Source: Bacteroides sp. (lineage in GTDB: Bacteria > Bacteroidota > Bacteroidia > Bacteroidales > Bacteroidaceae). From it: a DNA stretch of 46,413 nucleotides. The stretch covers positions 1 to 46,413 of the forward strand of contig SUXX01000011.1 of assembly GCA_015060735.1 (NCBI GenBank), read 5' to 3'. Positions 1 through 6,795 of the stretch are shown here, in pieces. Position numbers and translations under genes: made by a program. Positions within the stretch are counted from its first letter, which is position 1. Every line of letters starts with the position of its first letter. The notes under the pieces were generated by a model that was given only the letters and a program-made list of their open reading frames with translations, had not been told where the DNA came from and did no database searches.

Positions 1-1
1 T

Positions 2-910
2 CATGCTGTATCTCATATTTTCTCTGAAGCAAGTCCAGACACAGGAACAGTTGAGGCAAATGAAGCTGTAAAAAGTGTTGGACGTATATCGCTCTCAGGC
101 GCTCAGCCCAAATTTTCCATTGTTGTGGATGATGATAAACTACGATATATTCGTGAAGGAGAACAAGGAACGTTCATCCTTAAACCACGTCCTACAGCAT
201 ATCAAATCATAAATAGAGATTTTTGTGTTGCAAACGAGCATGTAACCATGCAAATTGCATCACAAGTATATGGCATTGAAACAGCTGCAAATGCTATATG
301 CTTTTTTAATGATGGTACACCTGCGTATATTACTCGCAGATTTGATGTACACAGCAAGGGCAAATACAAACAAGAGGACTTTGCTGCATTATTGGGTTAC
401 ACAAAAGATAACGCAGGATCTAATTACAAATACGACAAAGCCAGCTATGAAGAATGTGCTGAGGTAATCCATAAATATGTCAAAGCAACACTGGTTGATA
501 TACGCCGATTCTTTCGCATAATCTTATTTAACTTTGTCACACTGAACGATGATGCACACTTGAAGAATTTTTCTTTAATAGAACGTAATGGTGAATATCG
601 ATTATCTCCTGCCTATGACCTAATCAATACATCTTTGCAGCTTATGAATCCTCATATTTTTGCTCTTGACAAAGGTCTTTTTAAGGAAGGTATGGTATTT
701 TCTGATACTCACACAATCAGTCGTTCTGATTTTGAAGAGTTCGGTAAGCGTATTGGACTTCCTATAAAAGTAATAAAACAAGAGATTGATATGTTCGCGG
801 CAGAACAACCGTTAGTTAAAGAATTACTTGGCCGTTCGTTCCTTTCACCATCTTTGCAAAAACAATATTGGATGGCATTCGATTACAGACGTAAAATGCT
901 GAATTTTTAA
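2..910 (+). CDS. HipA-family serine/threonine kinase, 5'-truncated by window edge
   Basis: The reading frame is open from base 2 to the stop at 908-910, giving 302 residues with the N-terminus outside the window. The motif SLSGAQPKF (about residues 32-40 of the visible part) matches the conserved N-terminal signature of HipA toxins. NDDAHLKNF starting near residue 182 fits the catalytic loop, and AYDL near residue 204 fits the metal-binding segment. In the known family these kinases phosphorylate a translation-related target such as a tRNA synthetase and are neutralised by a HipB-type DNA-binding partner. No HipB-like gene lies downstream, so any partner must be upstream, outside the window. 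The ATG at 125 lies inside the domain and is not the real start. Family assignment is firm; toxicity and target are unknown. Confidence 0.85.
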   Translation, partial: HAVSHIFSEASPDTGTVEANEAVKSVGRISLSGAQPKFSIVVDDDKLRYIREGEQGTFILKPRPTAYQIINRDFCVANEHVTMQIASQVYGIETAANAICFFNDGTPAYITRRFDVHSKGKYKQEDFAALLGYTKDNAGSNYKYDKASYEECAEVIHKYVKATLVDIRRFFRIILFNFVTLNDDAHLKNFSLIERNGEYRLSPAYDLINTSLQLMNPHIFALDKGLFKEGMVFSDTHTISRSDFEEFGKRIGLPIKVIKQEIDMFAAEQPLVKELLGRSFLSPSLQKQYWMAFDYRRKMLNF

Positions 911-1472
911 GGCATAAATAAAACAATAATAAATTATCGTTTGCGTTAATATAGCAAACAATGCCGTCGTTTACTTATCGCGCACGATGATTTATAGTAC
1001 TCATACAAAGGAAAAAACTAAATTCACACATTTGTGTAATTTCCAACGATAAACATTGAGTATTATCGCTAAAAAAGCGTACCTTTGCATAAGAAATCAT
1101 TTGGAACGCAAATGCGGTAAGAGGCTGAATATAAATCACTTCAATTTGGCGTTTACCGAAACTTGAAAATGAACTTGAAAAGCGCGGTACAACACGTATA
1201 TCGAAATCGTTGATTTTCAGCACTATGAATTTGTGAGTATTTTCCGTATCATTGTGAAAATGCGAGTTGTACCGATTAAAAGGCTAAAACGCTTTCAATC
1301 AATAGTGTAAATGTGTTGCATCGGAAAATCACATTATACTAAGATTTTGCCATAAAATGCCACTGAAAATAACTCACATTTAATCAAATTCACAATATAT
1401 TGTGAATCTAACTTGTTTTATTCGTTAAAAATTAGCTTTTGAAGATTATGCTTTTAACTATAATGATATCGA
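911..1472. other. Gene-free AT-rich stretch with palindromes and one promoter-like site
   Basis: About 560 bp without a convincing gene. There is a promoter-like TACCTTTG at 1080-1087 on the + strand, a 12-bp palindrome ACACATTTGTGT near 1025 and a 20-bp palindrome at 1388-1407. The + strand around 1155-1240 reads as short peptide stretches in shifted frames, which could be a decayed gene, but I cannot name a source. The longest open frame on the - strand (975-1223) has no recognisable domain. Confidence 0.5.
1388..1407. repeat. 20-bp perfect palindrome
   Basis: The sequence ATTCACAATA is followed directly by its reverse complement TATTGTGAAT. It could be an operator or a short AT-rich hairpin. 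It lies 66 bp beyond the 3' end of the - strand small-protein gene and has no obvious promoter next to it. Confidence 0.5.
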
Positions 1473-1700
1473 TTATCTTATAGAGCGGTTCCGAATCTCC
1501 AAAGTGATATCCATATAGCTCCGCTTACCTTCGATGTAGTCAGCATAAAGTATTTCCGCATCCCGACCTTTCAGGATGCGGCACTTGCCGCAAGCCTCAC
1601 AATCGTGCAGGCATTTCCAGGCGTCAAGCACATAGGCCAGCCTTTCTTCTTTAGTGGAATTATCTATCTTCGGAGGTTGCATGGTTTCTTCAAATAACAT
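1473..1700 (-). CDS. Small Cys-rich conserved protein (75 aa)
   Basis: A 75-residue protein with a central cluster of three cysteines in the pattern C-x6-CxxCGKC-like (CLHDCEACGKC), followed by ILKGRDAEILYADY. Spaced cysteines of this kind can bind zinc or an Fe-S cluster, but no function is established here. I recognise it only as a conserved Bacteroides-type hypothetical protein. It lies 26 bp downstream of the EamA exporter gene on the same strand, so the two are probably cotranscribed. A second in-frame ATG six codons in (MQPPK) is an alternative start. A thiol or metal role is inference. Confidence 0.7.
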   Translation of the reverse strand: MLFEETMQPPKIDNSTKEERLAYVLDAWKCLHDCEACGKCRILKGRDAEILYADYIEGKRSYMDITLEIRNRSIR

Positions 1701-1726
1701 TTTATATAATAATTTTGATTTTAGCC

Positions 1727-2617
1727 TTATCGTTTTGTTGCAGAAATCATAAAGGTTACAGCAACAATGGCAATACCGATGCCCACAACAATGTTTGTAG
1801 TCAAAGGTTCCCCAAACATCAGCGTACCAACAAGGATGGCTGTAATTGGTTCAAATACACCCAACACAGAAGCCTTTGTCGCACCGATATTTCGGGTTGC
1901 GATGGCTAATGTGGCAGTTGAAACAATGGTTGGCAATAGGGCCAAACCTAGTAAATTCAGCCAATCGCCGCTTGTAGTAATGCCTGCAGTGATTGCTGTA
2001 TCCGAAAAAGATATTTTACCCATGAATACTATTGCTCCAATCGTGAGGGCATAGAATGTCAGTAGCGTATTGGATATCTCGGCTATGGCTTTACTGCGGT
2101 TTATGATGACTATAAAAAGAGCATATACTAATGCTGAGCCCAAGGATAGGGCAACACCGATAGGATTTATCGACTCACCGCCGCTCCCTTGTGTCATAAT
2201 TATCACGCCGCCAAATGTTGAAGCAATGGCAAGCCACACGGGCCACGAAGGCACGACACGCAGAAATACCATAATAATCGCTACTAGCACAGGATAAAGG
2301 AATATCAGCGTAGTAGCCAAGCCCGATGCGATATAGTTGTATGCCTCAAAAAGGAAGATGCTGCTTGACGTATACAGCAGACCAAGTGCGAGCAACACAC
2401 CCGCTTGCCGTGCCGTTATCCTGAAACTCTGCTTGGTAAGTATGAGGAACGCACCAAGCAGAACAACAGCGAACGAGTATCGAAAGAACAGTATCGACTC
2501 AATGGTTGCACCGTTATTCATCAAAGGAACGGCAAACAACGGATTGAGTCCGTATGTGATACCGGTAATAATACCGGCCGGATAGCCTATAATAGCGTTT
2601 TTACTCAATGTTTTCAT
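1727..2617 (-). CDS. EamA/DMT-family inner-membrane transporter
   Basis: A 296-residue hydrophobic protein with about ten predicted membrane helices arranged as two EamA repeats, the usual size for the drug/metabolite transporter superfamily. The motif GVFEPITAILVG near the C-terminus, and the GLNPLFAVPL start, are typical of the family. Characterised members export amino acids, metabolites or drugs; nothing here shows the substrate. A TATCTTTG promoter element lies about 48 bp upstream of the start, and the gene for the small Cys-rich protein follows closely on the same strand. The initiating ATG opens MKTLSKNAIIGYPAG, a short cytoplasmic leader before the first helix. Confidence 0.88.
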   Translation of the reverse strand: MKTLSKNAIIGYPAGIITGITYGLNPLFAVPLMNNGATIESILFFRYSFAVVLLGAFLILTKQSFRITARQAGVLLALGLLYTSSSIFLFEAYNYIASGLATTLIFLYPVLVAIIMVFLRVVPSWPVWLAIASTFGGVIIMTQGSGGESINPIGVALSLGSALVYALFIVIINRSKAIAEISNTLLTFYALTIGAIVFMGKISFSDTAITAGITTSGDWLNLLGLALLPTIVSTATLAIATRNIGATKASVLGVFEPITAILVGTLMFGEPLTTNIVVGIGIAIVAVTFMISATKR

Positions 2618-2664
2618 AGTTATTTATCAATATTGCTACTTAATAACTTCATCCAGTTTGTTCT

Positions 2665-2672
2665 CAAAGATA
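2665..2672 (-). promoter_or_regulatory. -7 promoter element for EamA gene
   Basis: The - strand reads TATCTTTG, a perfect match to the Bacteroidetes -7 consensus TAnnTTTG, 48 bp upstream of the EamA start. I found no clear -33 TTTG. Confidence 0.55.
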
Positions 2673-2685
2673 TGGTAGGTTTACT

Positions 2686-3390
2686 CTATTTTTCTAACTT
2701 CCAACCACAGTCTCCATGGTAAATCATCTGCTTGGTCATGCCACCATCGATGCAGATGTTCTCACCCGTGATGAAGCCTGCCTTGTCACTACAAAGGAAC
2801 AACACCATATGGGCAATGTCCATGGGATTGCCCACTCTACCGACAGGTTGCTGCGTGGCATCTGGACCATCGTAAACGGTGTAGGCCGTATCTATCCAGC
2901 CCGGGGAAATGGAGTTCACCCTTGCTTTTCCCGACAGACTGACAGCCAATGCATGCGTGAGTGCAGCAATGCCCCCTTTGGCGGCTGTATAGCTCTCGGT
3001 CTGTGGTTGGCTCATGCGGTCGCGTGACGAAGAGATGTTGATAATGGATGCACCATCCGCCAAATGGTTCTTTAGCAATTTCACCAAGTAGAAGGGTGCG
3101 GTTACTCCCACACTCAGGGCATACTGGAATTCCTCGTAGGAACATTCATCTATCCCTTTCATCAATGGCAAGGCATTGTTGACAATGACATCCACTTTGT
3201 CATGTTTGCTCAACACCTCGGCTGCAAAAGCCTCCAGCACCTCTTTCTTGGAGATGTCTCCAACGAAATGCTCGCCCTCCTGTTTGTCAATCACATAGAC
3301 TACAGCTCCCTGAGAACGGAACTCATCGGCAATGCATCGGCCTATTCCGTTGGCACCACCGGTTACTATAACTACTTTATCTTTAAACAT
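2686..3390 (-). CDS. Short-chain dehydrogenase/reductase (SDR)
   Basis: A 234-residue classical SDR with a Rossmann fold. The cofactor motif TGGANGIG is at residues 10-17, VNNA (the NNAG-like motif) at 70-73, the catalytic serine in SSSRD near 121, and the pair Y134/K138 in YTAAK. The C-terminal FITGENICIDGG is also typical. The acidic D36 after beta-2 (VIDKQ) suggests NAD rather than NADP preference (inference). Its substrate is not evident. Only 15 bp separate it from the upstream HARE-HTH-like gene on the same strand, so the two are probably one transcript. Confidence 0.88.
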   Translation of the reverse strand: MFKDKVVIVTGGANGIGRCIADEFRSQGAVVYVIDKQEGEHFVGDISKKEVLEAFAAEVLSKHDKVDVIVNNALPLMKGIDECSYEEFQYALSVGVTAPFYLVKLLKNHLADGASIINISSSRDRMSQPQTESYTAAKGGIAALTHALAVSLSGKARVNSISPGWIDTAYTVYDGPDATQQPVGRVGNPMDIAHMVLFLCSDKAGFITGENICIDGGMTKQMIYHGDCGWKLEK

Positions 3391-3405
3391 AAGTATATTA
3401 TTCTT

Positions 3406-3684
3406 TTATATCATCAACATTATCCGCCCTTCGGCCTTTGTAAAAGTATCGGGATAGCGACAGATTACCGCATATACTTGATTGGACGTAACGGGTTGCC
3501 CATCCTTGCGGATATGTAGCCGTTGGCGGTTAATCATTTCCGCAATCTGTTCAGTCCGCATCCCTCGGTTGACTTCGTCTTCCTCCTCCTCGCTCGGCAA
3601 AATACAAGCAAGCTTGATTTTGCTCTCACTCGTTCGTCGGTTCTGGCTTGCAAGGCAGTATAGTATGGCTTCTTCGATTTTCAT
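3406..3684 (-). CDS. Small HARE-HTH-like protein
   Basis: Starting at MKIEEAILY gives 92 residues; an upstream in-frame ATG at 3705 would add seven. The segment MRTEQIAEMINRQRL, then KDGQPVTSNQVYAVICRYPDTF, resembles the winged-helix HARE-HTH fold seen in ASXL proteins, RNA polymerase delta and restriction-linked proteins: TEQIAEEIN, KDG.PV...Q, then a YP.LF-like end. Between helix 1 and the next helix lies a charged insert of about 25 residues containing EEEEDE. Expected function is DNA binding or an accessory regulatory role; this rests on motif resemblance only. It precedes and is probably cotranscribed with the SDR. Confidence 0.6.
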   Translation of the reverse strand: MKIEEAILYCLASQNRRTSESKIKLACILPSEEEEDEVNRGMRTEQIAEMINRQRLHIRKDGQPVTSNQVYAVICRYPDTFTKAEGRIMLMI

Positions 3685-3735
3685 AGAGTTACCAGTAAAA
3701 TACAAGCATAATAATTAATATACGGATATTTATAA

Positions 3736-3743
3736 CAAATGTA
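3736..3743 (-). promoter_or_regulatory. -7 element for HARE-HTH/SDR transcript
   Basis: The - strand reads TACATTTG, matching TAnnTTTG, about 50 bp upstream of the MKIEEAI start. Confidence 0.5.
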
Positions 3744-3939
3744 CATTATTTTCGGTTACAATGGTTGCTTTTCAAAAGAAAAAACAACTTTACTTTCACG
3801 AACTTGTTCCCGTTCGACATAGAATACAGGCAATAAAAACGCAACCCGCAACTTTGCAACTTTCGCGATTTTCGCATCGAAGGACAAACACCCCAAAATA
3901 TAATTACCTGTTGTCCTTTTTCATATCAACGAATTTCTC

Positions 3940-3947
3940 TAACTTTG
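3940..3947 (+). promoter_or_regulatory. -7 element for flavodoxin-fold gene
   Basis: TAACTTTG matches TAnnTTTG. A T-rich -33 candidate (TTTT at 3917-3920) sits 19 bp upstream. The start codon is about 105 bp downstream, so the leader is long. Confidence 0.5.
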
Positions 3948-4053
3948 TTAGAAAATAAAGAAGCCTACCAAACTCCGGTTGATAAGTGTGGAAAAGATGG
4001 GCAAAACAATTTGGGCGAAATATCAGTTATAAAAGTATAAACAAACAGAATCA

Positions 4054-4689
4054 ATGAAAAAGATAATCATCATCGATGGCGGGCCGCGAAAGAACATGAA
4101 CACCGCCAAGTTATTGCAGCAATTTGCCGAAGGTGCAAAATCGGCGGGTAGCGATACGGAAGTTAAGACTATACGACTTTATGACCTCGACTATAAGGGT
4201 TGTATGTCGTGTATGGCTTGCAAACTCAAGGGCAAAGCCTCGAACATTTGCCGTTTCAAGGATGCACTGGCTCCCATTTTAGAAGAAATAGCCCAAGCTG
4301 ACGGACTTGTGCTCGGCTCGCCCATCTATTTCGGTGAGGTGACAGGACAAATGCGTGCCTTCCTGGAACGGTTGGCATTCCCGTGGCTCTCGTATAACGA
4401 CTACAGCCTGACAGCCCCCAAGCCGATGCCTGTGGTACTTATCGAAACCATGAACGGTACGCCTGAACGCAACAACAGCAACCACTTCGGCTCCATGGAA
4501 GGATGCATCACCGCAGCCCTTGGCGAACCGCAACGTATCGTGGGCTACAACACTTGTCAGGTAACGAAATATGACCGGTATGAATTAGGAGGATTCTCCG
4601 AGGAGGCCAAACACGCATGGCGGGATGCTCATTGGGAGGAGGACTTGCAAAAAGCATACGAGGCCGGAAAGCGGATGGCTATCTCATAA
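4054..4689 (+). CDS. Flavodoxin-fold NAD(P)H-dependent oxidoreductase
   Basis: A 211-residue flavodoxin-like protein. The N-terminal beta strand and phosphate loop read MKKIIIIDGGPRKNMNT. Cysteines C50, C53 and C56 (CMSCMAC) form the cluster typical of the NADPH-dependent FMN reductase / flavodoxin-family subgroup. GSPIYFGEVTGQMRAFLERL near residue 93 is the FMN-contacting segment. Such proteins bind FMN and reduce quinones, metals or iron-sulfur partners in the cytosol; the acceptor is unknown here. It stands as a single gene with its own promoter, followed by an inverted repeat. Family is firm; physiological role is not. Confidence 0.88.
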   Translation: MKKIIIIDGGPRKNMNTAKLLQQFAEGAKSAGSDTEVKTIRLYDLDYKGCMSCMACKLKGKASNICRFKDALAPILEEIAQADGLVLGSPIYFGEVTGQMRAFLERLAFPWLSYNDYSLTAPKPMPVVLIETMNGTPERNNSNHFGSMEGCITAALGEPQRIVGYNTCQVTKYDRYELGGFSEEAKHAWRDAHWEEDLQKAYEAGKRMAIS

Positions 4690-4734
4690 CCGCGGGAAAC
4701 CAGTCATTGGGCCATGACACCACCCATGCATGTT

Positions 4735-4792
4735 ACAAGAGAAACGAGTCTTTGTTATACTTCAGCAGTAGATTACAGACCGTTTCTCTTGT
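4735..4792. repeat. Inverted repeat downstream of flavodoxin-fold gene
   Basis: Left arm 4735-4751 (ACAAGAGAAACGAGTCT) and right arm 4777-4792 pair over about 16 bp with one bulge and a 25-nt loop. No T-run follows, so it could be a terminator-like or mRNA-stabilising hairpin. Confidence 0.5.
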
Positions 4793-4829
4793 GACGTGGC
4801 ATTTATTGCTCTAAATCGTTGTTTTTACT

Positions 4830-5126
4830 TTAGTTACTGACCCGTTCTCCGTTGGAATAGACTACATTCATTCGTTCAATAGTAATCTTTTCCCACACAT
4901 GTTCTGTCACGTAAATCTCGCTGGCCAAGTATTCATCCACTTCTTCACGATTCTGAAACTCCATAACAAGTACCGAACCTTTCAACTTTCCTTCATCATC
5001 CAGCAGACCTCCCGCACAAATGAGATGTTCTTTCAATCGCTCCATGCCTTCCAAGTGAAGAGGACGCACCTCCATCCGCTTATCCAGCATTCCTTCTCCG
5101 TCGTAAGCTGTTATTACAAATTGCAT
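4830..5126 (-). CDS. YciI-like / YCII-related domain protein
   Basis: A 98-residue single-domain protein of the ferredoxin-like YCII family. Visible features are the opening MQFVITAYDG, a conserved R-x-x-H motif (VRPLHLEGM) at the usual position of the family's active-site-like His, and GKLKGSVLVMEF followed by a C-terminal helix. Members are small dimeric cytosolic proteins, some linked to muconolactone-isomerase-like chemistry; most have no known reaction. It has its own promoter element 67 bp upstream and is divergent from the acyltransferase gene. Confidence 0.8.
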   Translation of the reverse strand: MQFVITAYDGEGMLDKRMEVRPLHLEGMERLKEHLICAGGLLDDEGKLKGSVLVMEFQNREEVDEYLASEIYVTEHVWEKITIERMNVVYSNGERVSN

Positions 5127-5192
5127 AATTATATAAAATAAGTTATTATCTCAGATTCTTATCTATAAGCTATAACGAATTAACGTCGGCAG

Positions 5193-5200
5193 CAAAAATA
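5193..5200 (-). promoter_or_regulatory. -7 element for YciI-like gene
   Basis: The - strand reads TATTTTTG, matching TAnnTTTG, 67 bp upstream of the start codon. Confidence 0.45.
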
Positions 5201-5359
5201 CGAACAATTTCTCTAAATATTTTAGAAAGAACCTATAAAGTTACACGACATAATGTGAATTCCTTTGTTCCTACTCTTCGAAAAAGCAAAAAAGCAAGAT
5301 GCTTTATTTCTTTTATTCCGACTATCTTCCTATCTTAGCGAAAATTTTAAGCATACACC

Positions 5360-6397
5360 ATGAGTAAACACATTCAAAAACGAATTCCGTATTTGGACTT
5401 TCTGAAGTTTTTTGCCATAGTCAGTGTTCTATTGGGACATTCTGTTGAACAAACCACCGGAAATGATTTCTGGGATAATCCTATTTGGGCATTCATCTAT
5501 ACCTACCACATGCCGCTCTTCATGTTGTTATGTGGCTATTTCTTCGGTTCTTCGCTGAAACTCTCTTTCACCGAACTGGTAAAGAAGAAGTTTTCCCAAC
5601 TGATAGTTCCTTCCGTCTCGGCATGGTTGTTAATGTATTTGTTCGTCCATACCACCGGCTATAATCCTTGTCCCGAGTTGATGGACTTCAGTTGGTTTGG
5701 ATTTATGAATGCGGTATGGTTCCTTAAATGCGTATTCTTCTGTTACCTCATCGGATGGCTATTTATGAAGGTGCTAGCCAACGTATGGTTATCCGTCTTG
5801 ACTTCCACCTTATTGGTACACCTGTCTCCCGTTTTCAATACCGATAACATTAACTTCATGCTTCCCATGTTCTGGTTAGGCTATCTCTGCCACCTCTACC
5901 AACCCTGGATAGTCCAACATCGGAAAGCTCTTTCTATCGGTAGTCTAATCATGTTTGCAGCCCTTCTTCCCTGCTGGTCAGGAAGACTAACGGTCTATAT
6001 GGTTCCAATCCAATTCATAGACTGGAACCCTTTACAAATTGACGAACAGAATCTGCTTATCTCCCTATATCGAATGCTTATCGGTATGACAGGAAGCATG
6101 GTGTTCTTTCTCCTATCCCCATGGATATACAATCGCATCAAGCACCTTCCCATTTCACCGATAATTGAACGCATCGGAAAATGTACGCTCGGCATCTATT
6201 GGGTACAAACCTTTTTATTGGAATGTACTTGGCATGGAATAGGTCTATATGTCAACACAGCAAACAGCTTTTGGATAGGACCACTCATCGCCTTGTTCGA
6301 ACTCGTCATCTGCTATCAAGTAGTCTTGCTCTTCAAGAAGAACAAATATACCCGATATCTGTTCTTGGGAGAAACAAGCCCTCTTCAGAAAAAATGA
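5360..6397 (+). CDS. Acyltransferase-3 family membrane protein
   Basis: A 345-residue polytopic membrane protein with about ten helices. The N-terminal signature RIPYLDFLKFFAIVSVLLGHS carries the conserved DxxK/R and catalytic-type His of the acyltransferase-3 family (OafA, OatA, NodX, fucose 4-O-acetylase-like). A second family feature is YTYHMPLFMLLCGYF. Members O-acylate cell-surface glycans using an acyl donor from the cytosol. No glycan gene adjoins it, so the acceptor is unknown. A near-consensus TATCTTAG at 5331-5338 may be its -7 element. Confidence 0.85.
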   Translation: MSKHIQKRIPYLDFLKFFAIVSVLLGHSVEQTTGNDFWDNPIWAFIYTYHMPLFMLLCGYFFGSSLKLSFTELVKKKFSQLIVPSVSAWLLMYLFVHTTGYNPCPELMDFSWFGFMNAVWFLKCVFFCYLIGWLFMKVLANVWLSVLTSTLLVHLSPVFNTDNINFMLPMFWLGYLCHLYQPWIVQHRKALSIGSLIMFAALLPCWSGRLTVYMVPIQFIDWNPLQIDEQNLLISLYRMLIGMTGSMVFFLLSPWIYNRIKHLPISPIIERIGKCTLGIYWVQTFLLECTWHGIGLYVNTANSFWIGPLIALFELVICYQVVLLFKKNKYTRYLFLGETSPLQKK

Positions 6398-6449
6398 CAA
6401 GGTGTTTCCCCTCAGGCATTGTGAGTCCTAAAAATATTGTTATCGAAAC

Positions 6450-6482
6450 TTTGCCTATTTTGCTACGAACAAATTATCTTTG
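6450..6482 (+). promoter_or_regulatory. Promoter for DUF1294 gene
   Basis: TTTG at 6450-6453 and TATCTTTG at 6475-6482 are separated by 21 bp, a good match to the Bacteroidetes -33/-7 pattern. The start codon is 30 bp downstream. Confidence 0.65.
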
Positions 6483-6512
6483 CGACCAATTTAAAACAAA
6501 AAATGATTTGGC

Positions 6513-6788
6513 ATGATTAAAGTTCTGCTCATCTACCTGATTATCCTCAACGTCTTGACGCTTCTGATCTATGGACTAGACAGATTCACATTCTCTAAGA
6601 CCCATTACAAGGGACATCAGCGAGAATACTCCTGGCTGGTACTGGTACTCATCGGCGGAAGCATCGGAGCCTGGATGGGGATGAAGCTTTGGCCACCCCG
6701 AAACATGGCAAAGTTCTTCAAATACTCCGTCCCCAGCATCATTGCCCTTCAAATTTTGACATTTGTCGCACTCAGATACGCTATGTAA
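6513..6788 (+). CDS. DUF1294 family small membrane protein
   Basis: A 91-residue protein with about three hydrophobic segments. The motifs match DUF1294: YGLDRFTFSK near residue 20, a basic stretch, then LVLVLIGGSIGAWMGMKLW and a final helix. In the family the first motif is Y..DK..A and is followed by RR.pE; here the basic segment is HQREYS. Function is unknown. It has its own promoter and converges with the rhamnosidase gene, with seven bases between the two stop codons and no clear terminator hairpin between them. Confidence 0.85.
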   Translation: MIKVLLIYLIILNVLTLLIYGLDRFTFSKTHYKGHQREYSWLVLVLIGGSIGAWMGMKLWPPRNMAKFFKYSVPSIIALQILTFVALRYAM

Positions 6789-6795
6789 AACAATC

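Larger units (their letters stand above)
3685..4053. other. Divergent intergenic region with two promoters
   Basis: About 370 bp between the HARE-HTH-like gene and the flavodoxin-fold gene, which point away from each other. It holds a - strand promoter element at 3736-3743 and a + strand element at 3940-3947. The open frame at 3761-3958 has no recognisable features and is probably not a gene. Confidence 0.6.

Noticed and set aside
975-1223. 82-residue frame in the gene-free stretch
   Set aside because: No recognisable domain and low-complexity composition.
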